A stretch of DNA of 64,000 nucleotides from Phytoseiulus persimilis. Taxonomy: Eukaryota; Arthropoda; Arachnida; Mesostigmata; Phytoseiidae. A model generated the notes under the pieces. The model saw only the letters and a list, made by a program, of their open reading frames with translations. It was not told the DNA's origin and made no database searches. The translations under genes and the position numbers were made by a program. Shown piece after piece: positions 35,915 through 48,107 of the stretch (position 1 is the stretch's first letter; every line of letters begins with the position of its first letter). The stretch lies in the NCBI GenBank assembly GCA_037576195.1, contig CM075104.1:9802775-9866774 (forward strand), read 5' to 3'.

Positions 35915-36162
35915 GGTGTCTCCAGTTCCAGAAACGCTCCCTGTCTCTCTCTTCCCGGCACTCCTGTCTTTATCGCTGAAGCTTCGAATCGAGCGCCCGC
36001 ACTTCGACCGTCAACTCCAGAGAAGCCGTTCTGGACTTTAAGTTCGTCGTCATCGCTGATTCAGCGAGCCGCTCGAAACGCATGCATAGGAAAGGATTTG
36101 GAACTGTGACGGCGTTCAGAGATTTCTAGAAAGTTGAAGGGATAGCTTTCCATCATCGGGGA

Positions 36163-36180
36163 GGGGGGGGGGGGGGGGGG
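36163..36180. repeat. Run of 18 G
   Basis: An uninterrupted G run, preceded by ggggag. Long G runs are prone to slippage and sequencing error, so the length is uncertain. Confidence 0.9.
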
Positions 36181-38338
36181 TTCTTCCGTAGCGTGGGTGC
36201 GATTCCGATCTACGTTCCTCGTAGGGGTCTCGAGCTCCGCCCCCTCAAGGCACCAGTGGCTTCTCAAGACCCGCTGACCTGGAACCGTCGATACTCTTGA
36301 TCTCTCTTAGTTTCCCACGCGATTCCGCAGATTCTCGATCACGAGATTGCCTAATGTGTTGACGTTCTCAGTTTCAACTTGCTTAGGCTCAGACAGCGTC
36401 TCCACTCTGGAGCCTCGACTGCTGTTGATCTCGCAAGCGGAGGGGTGATCGCTTTCCTGAAAATTGGCGATACGTTGGAAACCCAGGTGTCCATCCTGAG
36501 CACACTTGATGGTTACTTGAGGAAATCACTTGAAGAGCTTTCCTGAAACTGTGGAGGATAAAATTTGTCAATATTTTATCTCGCTGCCTCAAAAACGTCG
36601 CGTGATTGACACCAAGTGTCACTCTTTCGTCGCCCAATTAGGCACGAGGACACTCCACCAGAACCGATTGCTCACCTAGAGGAACCTCGACAAAGAAAAA
36701 ATACTCCGTACCACCCATCTGTTATTCCCGTTTCCTTGTCAGTAGAGTTGATTCGCCGATAAGAAAATATCGGAAGCTGAACTGTTTATCCGGAGTGGAC
36801 GTTGTGTACATCACGCGACCAAGCTTGAACATTTCGAGTTTGACCGTGTTCGTGTGTCCGAGTGTGTATATGTGCGGTGTGCGCGAATAGATTGAGAGAG
36901 ACGACTTCGTTTTCTCAACACCAGCCTCTCACCTTAGATCTTGAGCTCGTGTTTGCCGTCAGAGCCCGCCTGACATCTTGCGTTTGCGCCCGAGCATCGC
37001 TCACCGTTGGGTATGTTGTGATCATTCGTCTTGGTGCTTCTAGTGATTGACTCCACGTAATTTCACGAGCTCCGTGTAGCCGAAGGAACGCGAAGAGCGA
37101 CTCGAGCTTCCCGTCGCGGTTTTGACCAACTCCTCCTCGAGTTTCGCGAGCAATCGAGCGGCGGAAGAAATCTCCCTAAACAGGTGTCGATATTATTCTT
37201 CAAGTCTAGACCGGCGTTGTCTACAGTCGAATTTCTCCGTCGCGACGACTCTGACGCGGGAGCTCGGTTGATCCAGCGAGGAAGCATCGGACGTTGGAAC
37301 GTGATTCCCGCTCGAGGATTCCGACGAATTTGCCGCCAGCGATCAACCGTCAATATCCGTCGATATCATCTGACCACGCGTGTATATCGAGCAGCACCTG
37401 GCTGAGAAACATATTCCCTCGAAGCAACGATATCGAAAGAGGAGGAAGCGGTTCCATGGCTTTGCGCAGCGTCTCTCGCCGCGCTGTCACCTGCGCTAGT
37501 CGAGACTCGATGAACGCGCTCTGTAACCTCGATAGTATTTTGGGAATGGCCTCTGCTTGTTGAAGATTATCAACAACACACGTTCATCTCGAACCGGCTC
37601 ATTTGAGCGTTCACTCTGGAGAATCATCACATGAGTCTCCGCTGGGGACTTGATCCCTCGAGGCATCATCGAATCGGACCAGATTATTGAGATTCGCTCT
37701 TGAACAACGTGAAGAGACTTCTCGCGGCTCAAGTATTTTCGATGCGTCCGCACAACGAGTTCCCCCTGATGCTCAAGTGCGTCGTTACGAAAGGATGTCC
37801 TCATGAAATTGAAGTCGAAAGTCATGGCTCGGTATGGTCCCTTGGTCGGAAGCACTATGCGGTGAGAACATCGTCGACAGTCGATGCTGCCGGATAGCTT
37901 ATAAAATTCTGGAAAGATCCGATGATCCTCCTTGTTCGTTCCTTTCCTCGTCTGCGGCGGCAACGGTTCAGTCGGGTACCTAATGGTGAACTTTGAAGTC
38001 AGAGCCTAAATCACTTTCGGATGAAAGCTGCGAGCGCCCATACACTTCGGGATGAACGTGTTTCGCCAAATTGTGATCGTAAGAAGCACAAGTGCGCGAG
38101 TCTGTCTTGTTATGGGGCCGAACAAATGTTTGTTTAACGAGAAAGGCCCATTCGTCAATACATTCGGTTCTAAAGTTCGATATAAACTCCGGAAACCTTG
38201 ACCCTGACTCATCGAAGATTTTTATAATGTCATGGGTGCTTCTGAGATCCGAGCTGAAATCCGAATCTAAGACTACAAGAGACAGACTATTCTCAGAAAG
38301 GCAAGGCTCGTTACCATGTCCCAACTTCACGACCGCGC
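36181..38338. other. No gene assigned
   Basis: Short overlapping open frames only. The frame at 37294-37563 (+) is serine/arginine-rich and not recognised. Confidence 0.4.
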
Positions 38339-39434
38339 TCAAGCGGTAAGGACGGAACCGATACTCGGGAGGCTCGATCCGCTCGGAACTCGCGAGGTGC
38401 GCGACGTCTTCGGTTTGGAATTATAGAGTGGGGCTGTTGTGAATGAGATATCTTGGGATCGGGGATGATATTTTTTCCGATCGCACATTTCAAAATCTCC
38501 CTCTGATCCGTCCTGTGGGACGAGAGGATATGCTTGTGTCGGGCTCGACTCTGTGTGATTCTGAAGGGGGGATCCTCGGATCCAAGCACCGCGAGACTCA
38601 TTATTGAGTGTTCAGGGAGAACTTCGATGCTCCCCAAAACGTATTCTGCTGGCCGATCGGCGGAAGCACCAATGCTAAGGAACTCCGTCGGGTACCGGTT
38701 AACTTGATCGATTTTTTGATCGACGGCTTCCCGTCGAACAGAGCGTTGACAACTCAACGTGGAATTTCATCAATACCTGCATCACTGAGCTCCAACAACT
38801 GATTTCTCACGTTGATTCGGGCGCAGAACTCTGCAAACAGCAACCGCTTCACCGTTGTTTGACGTTTGACAGAACGACGGTGGCATTTTCTGTTGTTTGA
38901 ATAAATCTTGACACAGCAATCATCAGTGTTTGCTGCAGCCCTTCGAGGAACACCTAATGGTCACAGGGCAGACGTCACGCGAGGATCACGTCTCAAGAGG
39001 CGCTTTACGAAACGAGACATTTTTATTCTGAGGGAAGGCGATGTTGACTCCTAATTGGAACGAACTTGAACTTTTTAGGCCAGAGTCAAAAGAAACTGAA
39101 GTATCGAATAGTTATTGAATGCATCGTGAGTAATACAGTGGACCGCGCCCACACTGACAGCTCAGTTTCTCTTCCGGAGTTTAACGTCGGAAATGTCAGG
39201 TTTAAGCGAAAGTGGTTTCCACTGGTCACCCTGAGAAATCATCAGAAATCCCGAGAAACTCACTGCTACTCACGAGCGAGGGTGGCCTTTGACAAGATTC
39301 GGAATCAAGAGCCGAGGAACAGCGGTCGATGGCATCTTCAGAACCCAAGACTTTTGGAACGCTGTCTGGGCTGGTGGGTTCCGGCCCACATTGCCTCATA
39401 TCCAAACAAAACCACCCCCGCAACATCTGCGACA
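38339..39434 (-). CDS. Candidate C-terminal exons of an unknown minus-strand gene
   Basis: The last exon, 38560-38339, starts after a pyrimidine-rich acceptor (gatccccccttcag) and encodes 73 residues: polar, Ser/Pro/Thr-rich (SSPTQAYPLVPQDGSEGDF, ISFTTAPLYNSKPKTSRTS). An upstream exon ending at 39274 (frame open from about 39434) closes in phase 0 on a strong CTC/gtgagt donor and encodes PEPTSPDSVPKVLGSEDAI and CSSALDSESCQRPPSL. Both phases agree across a 713-base intron, and both parts have the same disordered, acidic and Ser/Pro-rich character, as in a cytoplasmic tail. The upstream border of the first exon is unknown. A further possible exon lies near 39830-40150 (-). Function is unknown. 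Confidence 0.33.
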
Positions 39435-42400
39435 AACAGTGGCTCCTGTATCATCTTCTCTCGGCGCTGCCGACTCGGTCGTTTCTCACTCTCAGACTCG
39501 AATCCCCGCAGAGTTTTCCAGGCATGGAGCCTGATCGCTTCCCAGAATGACACCGATTGGATAAACAATCAAGACTGCCTTTCGTGAAGATAGGGAGCAA
39601 CGCTGATGTCGGACTCGAAACTTAATGTCTCGGTTCCACGAGGCTGATGACATCCACCCCCTCTTGGAAATTTCCCAGTCCGCTTTCAGAGCGCTGTTGT
39701 AGTTTCCCTCGGGGTATGTCGTTACCGGCGGAGAATCGATCGGGAACTTTCGGAGACCACTTACAGACCGTTTTTGTGATCAGGATGCTAGATGCCGAGA
39801 CTGCAACTCAAAAAATCAGCGAGAAATCTGTGTAGACGAGACCTCCTCTGTGCAGTTTGGACACTGTGGAATGTTCGAGACCCCTTCTCGATTCACGATC
39901 CTTGCGACAAACGCCGACCACTCCGGACCGGCCGTCATGCTATTGACTATTTGAGAGTTTTCCTCACCGGCCGGAACATCGCTGACCTTCCCATCGAGTA
40001 GATCCCTCCCCCGAGGATGTGACGCTCCAGGAAAAGAATCGCACGTTGCCGAGGTAATTGAGTTTTTACGCAAGCAGTCGGAATCCTCCATCAAATCATC
40101 GTACGATCGGAAGAAGGGTAAAAACCAAACCATGTTTTTACAATACCGCAACGTCCACAAGCCTAATCCTTTTTCTTTAGAATCACACTCGTAACTGATG
40201 ACGCACAATCTAATCCTCTGAAGTTTGAATCGGTGCTGTGAGAATCCGGACCCGGTGGCTCGTCAGCTACGACCAGCGCATGCTCGGGAGCTGGAAACGG
40301 TCTTCTAGAGCCGATGTCACTTTGCAGTCGATCACGTAATTTGGTATCGCGCCGTGACGTTCGGTGTTGACTGGCTCCGCACAGTGAGAGGGAGAGGAAA
40401 TGGAATACACGCAGCGGAGCTCTGTTTGGTTCACTTCATTTGAGATAGAACATAAGTGAACGCCATGCGTTACAAATCCGTTCACAGAATATGATTATGA
40501 AGTCACTGATTGCGCCATTTCTAATCCGACCAGCGATTTATTTCTTGTCGTCTGCTGCTGTGTTGGGCAGACTCTTGATCGGATCGAGCGAGCGTTTGGA
40601 AGTTGCGTCTAGAAGTTTACCAGGTTTAGATTCCCAGACAATTCCTCGCCCTAAGGGAGGCTGTCGTTGAGCCACCTGCTGCTCTGGCACACTGCGATGA
40701 TCGGTGTAATTCGCGCCATTTGGTCGAGAATCGTCATTCCGGATGAGCTCGCGGTGCTCTAAGCAAGCAGGATGCTAATCAATGCGGATCGGTTGAGCCG
40801 TTTGTGTACTCGAACGCTTGTGTACGAGATCTTCGTGAAGAAGATGCTGAGCCCCGTTGTGGTGCTCAACCAAATGAACGCGCATGAAGAGCGCGGTTTC
40901 TGTTGCGGTGACGTCTTGCGGAGAGGGAGGGGTATGTGCGCTCGCGATACGCAGCTCATAGAGCGCTCGCACTGGTTCAGCAAACGTGAATCTGACTTGG
41001 AAGGACACGCACGATCATCAGTCCGGACTTCGGATGCATCGTTTGTGATCTTCTAGTCAATTAGAGAGGTGTCTTCCGTTGAATGTTTTGTGAAATCGCG
41101 TCGCTACACTCGTGTCGAGCTGAGTGGTGAAGTGTAAAAGCACGCGAATTCTCGGAGCCCATCTCGGAGATGACGTACCGAACATTGGAAGTAAGTTATT
41201 CGGCTGCTCCCCATCTCGGTGAAGATTCGTGGAGGGATAATGTGGGAGAGTTCGTCCCTATTCGTTTCGAGAAATCGACTTCAAAAGTAGAGTGAGACGG
41301 ATCCGAAGATTCCCTCCACAGAATTCCAGCGGCGGCGGAAATCGATCAAGTCGTTGGGGAGACGACGATTCGTTATTATTTTTCGATCAAGTCGGAGAAT
41401 GGCTCTGAGAGTCATCCATGAAACGCTCGTGGGTTTTTTCCCGAACTTTCTTTTTTTGGAAGGAGGAATCGAAGGGAGTCGACCAAGTCCTTGTCGCGGG
41501 TCAGGAGCACAACTCCTCCCGCGCTACTGGATGTTTTCCAACAACGATTCTCGGCTTCCCTTTCTTCTGGGGCCGGTTTCGAGCTTGGTCGCTGTCCGCT
41601 CTCATCTTGGAGAAACTTTATTCAAGTCGAGAACTCGTGCGTTGTCCTGGCAGAAACACAACAATACACGAGGGTTGCCCGGGCATTTACATCTCCCCCT
41701 GGGGTAGACCCAACTCGTTTGATCTCGATCTAGATTTCACACGGAGATATCCCTATTCAGAGCGTTCGTCCACGCGCTTCCTCCATGGCCAATAAAGCCA
41801 ACTCACATGCCCAACAGACGGGTCGATAAGCTCCGGATAATTTCTGAGTTCGCGACGACTCACTGCGCATTGATAGTCGGGCGAGCGCCACGTCTCCGAG
41901 TGAAGTGAACATGTCGTGGACGAAATATGTTCCAGCTTCTCGGTGTACTGAGTCATTACCTGTCTCCAGTGACTCATTTGGATTCTGTTCCCGCCCTCCA
42001 TCTGTCGAAATAAATCTGGTTTCCAAAGGTTGAGATGAAGCCTCGTACCTTCGCCGGGAAGTATCCGACTCCCTAGAAGAGAGAGCCTTCTACAACGGCA
42101 GCCGAGCCCGAATGGGATCGGAAGAAAAGCTGGAACTTCGGGTTGGATGAACGACGACAAACTGTCGTATTTAGCGATGTCCTTCCTGGAGAGTCAGCTC
42201 TGAAGAAGTTGGCACTCGCTCCCTGAACTACTTTGCTCAAATGGGCCAGAAGTTCTTGAATAACCTCGGGTCATTATTACGTCCAACAACGTCAACGATC
42301 GCCATGTGCGTCTCGCCGTTCGACAATGCACGTACTCTTCTGGGTATGCGTTGCCATCTCCGTGCATCTCGGAGAACGCCTCCGGAGGGAGCATTTCGTA

Positions 42401-45400
42401 TTTTGAAATCATCCAAGCCATGTGAGGCAAATCAAATCCTTTCGGTTCTGGAGAACACTTCGAAATCCTGAAGATGTGTCGAATCGTCGATCGTTCGCTC
42501 AGGAAGCTCCTCTATCGATCGATTTCGTTGACTGAGGGATGAGAGTTCCTGCTGGTTCTGAGTCTCGTTGCGTCCGGTGGGGTCTGCTCGACAGAATCGG
42601 TAGTTCGGCGCCCCGTTTGAGTCCGATGATTCCCACGTTGATCAGGGAAGTTGAGAGTTGATCTTCTGGTCCGGACTTACATGTGTACGCGATAAAGAGG
42701 CCGAAAATCTCATTGCGTAACAAATCAGGTGCTTCATTCTTATCTGTCTGAGAATAGTGGCCGTTACGTCAACACTGCAACGTCGTCTGCAGAGAACCGA
42801 CCGTGAACTTCTTCTTCTTCCGGACGATCTTCTGTCGAGCGTTCTCGCCTCGACTGCATCCGCGAACGATGGAGTTATTAGATATGCGTTGAAGACATAG
42901 CGTTCATCTTCAACCGCCTGCTCAACCGCAACACTCATCAGATGTTCACAATGCTCCCGCGCGAAGCATTCCGGGTCCGAATTCAATCCGCCCAGAAGAT
43001 TCTCCGACATCAAAGGTGTTCTGAAGCATCTCACACGAAAGAACAATTCTTCAGAGTGGAGCTTAACGGACCCATCTCGGGAAAAATATATTCATGCCCT
43101 AATTCGGGCAGAAGTTCGCTTTGGAGATCGGAACGCTGGGGAAGCGGGGTAGATCGATCCGAGAAACTGCTCCAACGAGCGAAGACTCCACGTTCTCTGA
43201 GCGGCTGATGCGCACCAAGTTGTCGAGTTCCTACGTAACAAGCTGACGATAATGGACATGCGTTGGTATTTGCTGTACATAACCGAAGGCCGCTTGGAGT
43301 CACTCTCCCGCTCGTAAAGTGCGCCGCTTCGAACCAAGTTCTAAAACGTGAATAGCTCTTTGTCGGAAAGTCGTCGTCGGTGGGCAAACTAGTTAGTGAA
43401 GGTCGATTCCATCTTTAGAAGAATCGGCTTGATTCTGATTAATACAAAGATCTCCGGTCGAAGCATCTGGTGAAGGAATGATGGTGAGTGAGCGTGGCTT
43501 TTATGAGCCTAATTCGGACCCGATTTCGGGGCCCGGTCATAAAGCTGACAACCCTTCCCTCTCCGGGCCGAGATTGGCCGCGGGTCGGATCATCTGGGCG
43601 TCGTATTTTGCGAATTACAAGCCGGCGGTGGGGGTTGTTCGAGCCGCGGTGCCGAAATCTTCGGCGATTGAGAAGTCCCGACGCACTTGCTCTGGCAGTG
43701 GATGTCACCTCGAATATCTACGACGGTGCGCGAAGGTCGCTGCAAGACGCTCGAACCACATCAGCCGAGATTCCGACGGACCGATAGCGTGAATTCATTC
43801 CTCTTCCATTGTTCGAAGATGGATGTGGCTTTCGCCGACTTGGCTCGGGATTCACTCCCGAGGAGGCGACTCTCTGAGAATCATTTGCTCGATAAATGAG
43901 GCGAACTTCAGTAAGAAGGTTGATAGATAAAGAGGAGAGATCTTTATTATACAGGTGATTACATTGATTACGTGCCCATCCGTCGTCACAGAAAATGCTT
44001 CGCTGGGATAAAGTCGCGCACAGAAACAATTTTCCCAGCTAGAAGATGGATAACCTTGGAGCGTACGCAATAATCGACCGAGGTTCAGTCCATTAGCGGA
44101 TCATTCGAACTTGATACAGTTGAAAGTGTCCGTCGCTTCGCAAAACTCTCGAGATCGGGACCCCGCCGCTCCGATCGCTGTCTCGGCTGCCGTGAAGGAA
44201 AACACTTTCGTTCCTTTTCCCTTCCGAATTTTCTTCGGGAGCCGAGGAAAGAATCAATTCCGTCTGTTCACGGTTCCGCAGACCGAGCCCTCGCTCTGCT
44301 CATCAATGTTGTTTTCTTTCTCCTCGCGTATCCCTGGCAGCAGTTTCCACGAGCTCCAAGAGTAGGGAAATCCAGCGACAGACGACGCGGATGGTTCGCC
44401 TTCGCGTGCCTGATCACCAAACCCGAAATTACTTTCGAAACCTTTCGGGTAGCATCATCCTCGAGTGGAACGTGTCATCTGCAGGCGTAGTTCCAGAAGT
44501 TGGGACAGCCTACGGATGACTCGGTCACAGAGAGCCGCCGTTCGGATTCGTTCTCGAGAAACGCCGTTCCCAGCGTCCAGGCTTTGAATTGCATGCCTAA
44601 TGATGCGAACGGCCTCACGTGTTTCCATTGGTCCTCATGTTGTCGTTATTATCAACGACTTTCGATCGGAACTTCAGCGATCCGCGAGGATGGGCGGTTG
44701 GCGAAATCCCGATTACTTCAGATGTAATCGTCAGCGAAGAGTTGGCACGCAGTTCTTTGCACGTACCTAGCCGTCCGCCCACCTGCCCGTTGCTCGATAC
44801 TGAGCGCGAACGAAAACGTTTCGTCTTGTTGGTCCAGTGCCACGTTCATGGACGACGAATTTTCTCTTTCTGTTCTCGGGGCTCCGATGTTGCGTACCGC
44901 ACCGGCGCGATACCTGAGCACCGAGGAAAAGAGGCGTCGCCACGACAAGCGAGTTCTTCCAGGTCCTAACGACGAAGCGAGGGCGATTCGCTGCGGCGGT
45001 TCCTTTTGAAAATCTGGAAGCCTCAGAGTCATCTTCCGGTGGGCACGCGGTCAGCCCTCCACACGACTCCAGCAGTCAAGTTCATCGAACTCTGAAGTTT
45101 TCGAAAACGTTTTTCGCTGGTCATGCTGAGATGGCTCTCGTCGCCAGATTCGGATGATGATCGACCGGGGGGCCATCAGCATCCACGAATCCAAGAGTTC
45201 TGAGGATCTAGAGAGTCGTCGGAGCTCCCGCATCGAATCGGTCGCAGATGCTCGAAGACGGACCCAGACCGCTTGACTCGGACTCGTCGCATTTGCTGAG
45301 CGAGCGCGCGCGCTTCGTTGAATGTTATGAAACGAAGCTCGGTTCCGGTGAATGTTTGGGAGCTTTGTGGCTACACGACTGAGCTCGGTTTCATCTGGAA

Positions 45401-47115
45401 TCACAGTGATTCGGTTAGCCACTGTGATAACAGATTTGGAACGTTTTGCTGATCGCAGCACACTTGATCGTAAACGAACATTTCGGCCGGTATCTAGCTC
45501 TACATGAAACACCGAGTGTGACGTTAAGCTCAAGCATGCCGATCAAAGACGCCGTTTCAACATTTGTTGTTGTTTGTGGTGATCGCCGATGCCATGTGGC
45601 TCTTTGAGTGAAGACCGTTCCATCTCATGATGTCCAGCTGAACACCAGGCACCAGAATGAGCAGCGCCAGCCGCAACATCAGCGCACGAGAGTTCTCTCC
45701 TCGTGTGGGGTGGAGGCCTCCGAATGACGTCAGGGTTTCTCTCATCCTCTCCCAGAGCTACCGGAGAATTCTGGTGAGCCAGCCGGCGGGCGCTTCGCTC
45801 AGAAACATTCTCGATCGGTGATCTCGACGAGTGTTCGACTTGAGAGTTCGGTGGCGACGGATAGGAGCACAACGACGTCGAAGACGCGCCGCGTTGAGTG
45901 TGAACGCTGGGGTTTGGAGTGATTGTGGGATATTTCCGAGAGTTACGCCAGCGACCGCCAAGATGAAGATTTTCTCAGTGAGTACAACAGCATGGAAAGT
46001 TCACCCTGCAGAGTTCAGCCTGGAGGCCTGTTTCGAAACGGCTGCCGCGCGACTTGAGATCGGGCAGTCAAATTCTGTCCGAGAGCTGCGATCCTTCCGA
46101 CGTCGGCGGAGTATTCCTCTTCACAACACTGAGTCGAACCGAATGACAAAAGACTGTCTTCGAAAGAGTCCGGTGGACGGCGGAGAGTTTTTCTGAAGAA
46201 TTGGCATGACATGATCTGCTGTTCGTTTCTGTCGTTCGATAATCTCCTAGAAGAAGTCTGCGAAGAGTCCGCCGGTGACTTTCTGGGGCTAGCGCATCTA
46301 TGTGCCGTGCACAGAATTTCTTCACTTCGTGAAACAGACGGGATTCTACTCCGCGTTCACTTGGCCAATTCTGTTCGGACCCGAAGCAGCGGTACATCCA
46401 TTGTACGAATCACGACGGTGCACGTCATGAATTCTAGTGAATTCCAAGTTTCTGCACGTTGACCTAGACGCCTCACTGCGATCGGAAGCTTGGCGCTTCC
46501 TGTGCGCCCACGGATCGTATGCAGATCCCGATGAAGGATACTCGCCAAATAATGAACCCCACTCTGGAATGTTATTGAATGCTCGAGCTGTCGTAAATAT
46601 GACAGTGAAGTTTTCTCGCTCGTTCCACATTTCGAACGCCAGTCATGGAGCCGCGATGAATCTTGTTCACGGATGCGAGCATGCTCCCGACATGACGCCT
46701 GAATAATGTTCGCTCCATGGTGACCTGCGAAACACACCTGGATTCGACATCTGAGATGCCTGTTCGGGGAGGCGATCCAATTTTTCGAAACAAAAGACAA
46801 ACTTTCGAAAAACGTAACTTGAGAGCCAGCTTCGGAGCCGAGCGAGCGCTGCGGTTTTCTGTTCCGACCGAGCTCCGGTCGAAAAATCGAAGTTGAGGCG
46901 AATCTTCACGACCGTTGATTGTCACTCTGATCTTAAATTGAATTTCTATTGATTTTGCCGTATGAAAGTTGTCGAACGAGCGCTCAATGTAACCGTTTCT
47001 CCTGCCCGTTGCATCTGGCGACTCAGTCGCCGCCGGAGAGCTCTGACTGACTGTTTGACTCGTCAGCTACACCAATAAGAGAATCGCGCGATATCACGCC
47101 ATGCTGGATTCACCT

Positions 47116-47149
47116 GGCGGGCGGGCGGGCGGGCGGGCAGGCAGGCAGA
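47116..47149. repeat. GGCG tetranucleotide repeat
   Basis: About five GGCG units followed by three GGCA-type units (gcaggcaggcag). It sits in a GC-rich flank with imperfect gagcg/aacga motifs, similar in style to the flank at 33.1-33.4 kb. Confidence 0.85.
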
Positions 47150-48089
47150 CGGACCGGTCGACGGGCCGCAGCACACGGAGAACTCGCTCGTTCGGGTGAG
47201 CGAACTACTAACCAACGAAAGTCAACCAAGCGAGCGAGCTCCTGGCTCAACGAGTCCAGAAACTCCGTTCGGCATCTGGATCTGGGTGAAAGTCTAGCCC
47301 TCTATGGATCGGCGGCGATGACCTCCTCCTAGAACTCGGTCTCTCGGAGCAGCGGTTCTCAGAGTCTCCCCAGGCTCCGAAAATCGCCTGCTTCGACTCC
47401 ACGGCTCGGAGGGCTTGCACAAGCCTCGTTCTTCTCTTGAGTCGGAGGATAACCCGTATCGGCCAGAAGCTCGATTGGAAAATCAAGGAGCTTGAGGCCC
47501 TCTGATCCTCGGAATTCCTGGCTCTTCTCATCTATGCGTCGATCGATGGCGGGCGATCGGAGGGTGCCGACCACATTTTTGAAATTCTACGACCCAGCGC
47601 AACACAAGTGTTGAGATCGTGGGCGATACCCACGTGGGGGTGAAGCCATCCAAGATTCGGGGTGAGATTTTCTCGCACCGCTTGCTTACAGATCCGTCCG
47701 AACGGTTGCTGCGGTGGCTCATACAGCTGGGGTGCTGATTAGGGAGGACCGAGCAAGGATCCATCCGAATGTTTGCTGTCGAAAACAGAACTGTGTCATT
47801 CAGAGGAATCGGATATGCGTTGAATCCGCGGGACTGGAGGTTTGACAGCGCGTCGCTTGGCTAATCCGAACGTATAAGGCCATGCCAGAGTTTTCTGCGA
47901 ACGACGCCAGTGGTGTTGCTCACTGTGACGCCGACTGCAGCGCGTGTTAGCTTTGCGGCGAGTCGAGTCGCCAACCTTGAGCCCTTATGAATAGCTTTCA
48001 TGCGTTCGAAATCACTTTGAATTTCACTCCAACTCGAGGCTCCACTGAATGACTGACAGTCGGGAATGCGCTGCTACCATGGAATGGTT

Positions 48090-48107
48090 TCTCTCTCTCG
48101 CTCTCTC
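48090..48107. repeat. CT dinucleotide run
   Basis: tctctctctcgctctctc, a short imperfect CT microsatellite. Confidence 0.8.

Noticed and set aside
45963-45983. ATG with five codons (MKIFS) followed by gtgagt, like the first exon of a cuticle or secreted protein gene
   Set aside because: No downstream acceptor leads to a hydrophobic continuation, and there is no TATA box or initiator upstream.
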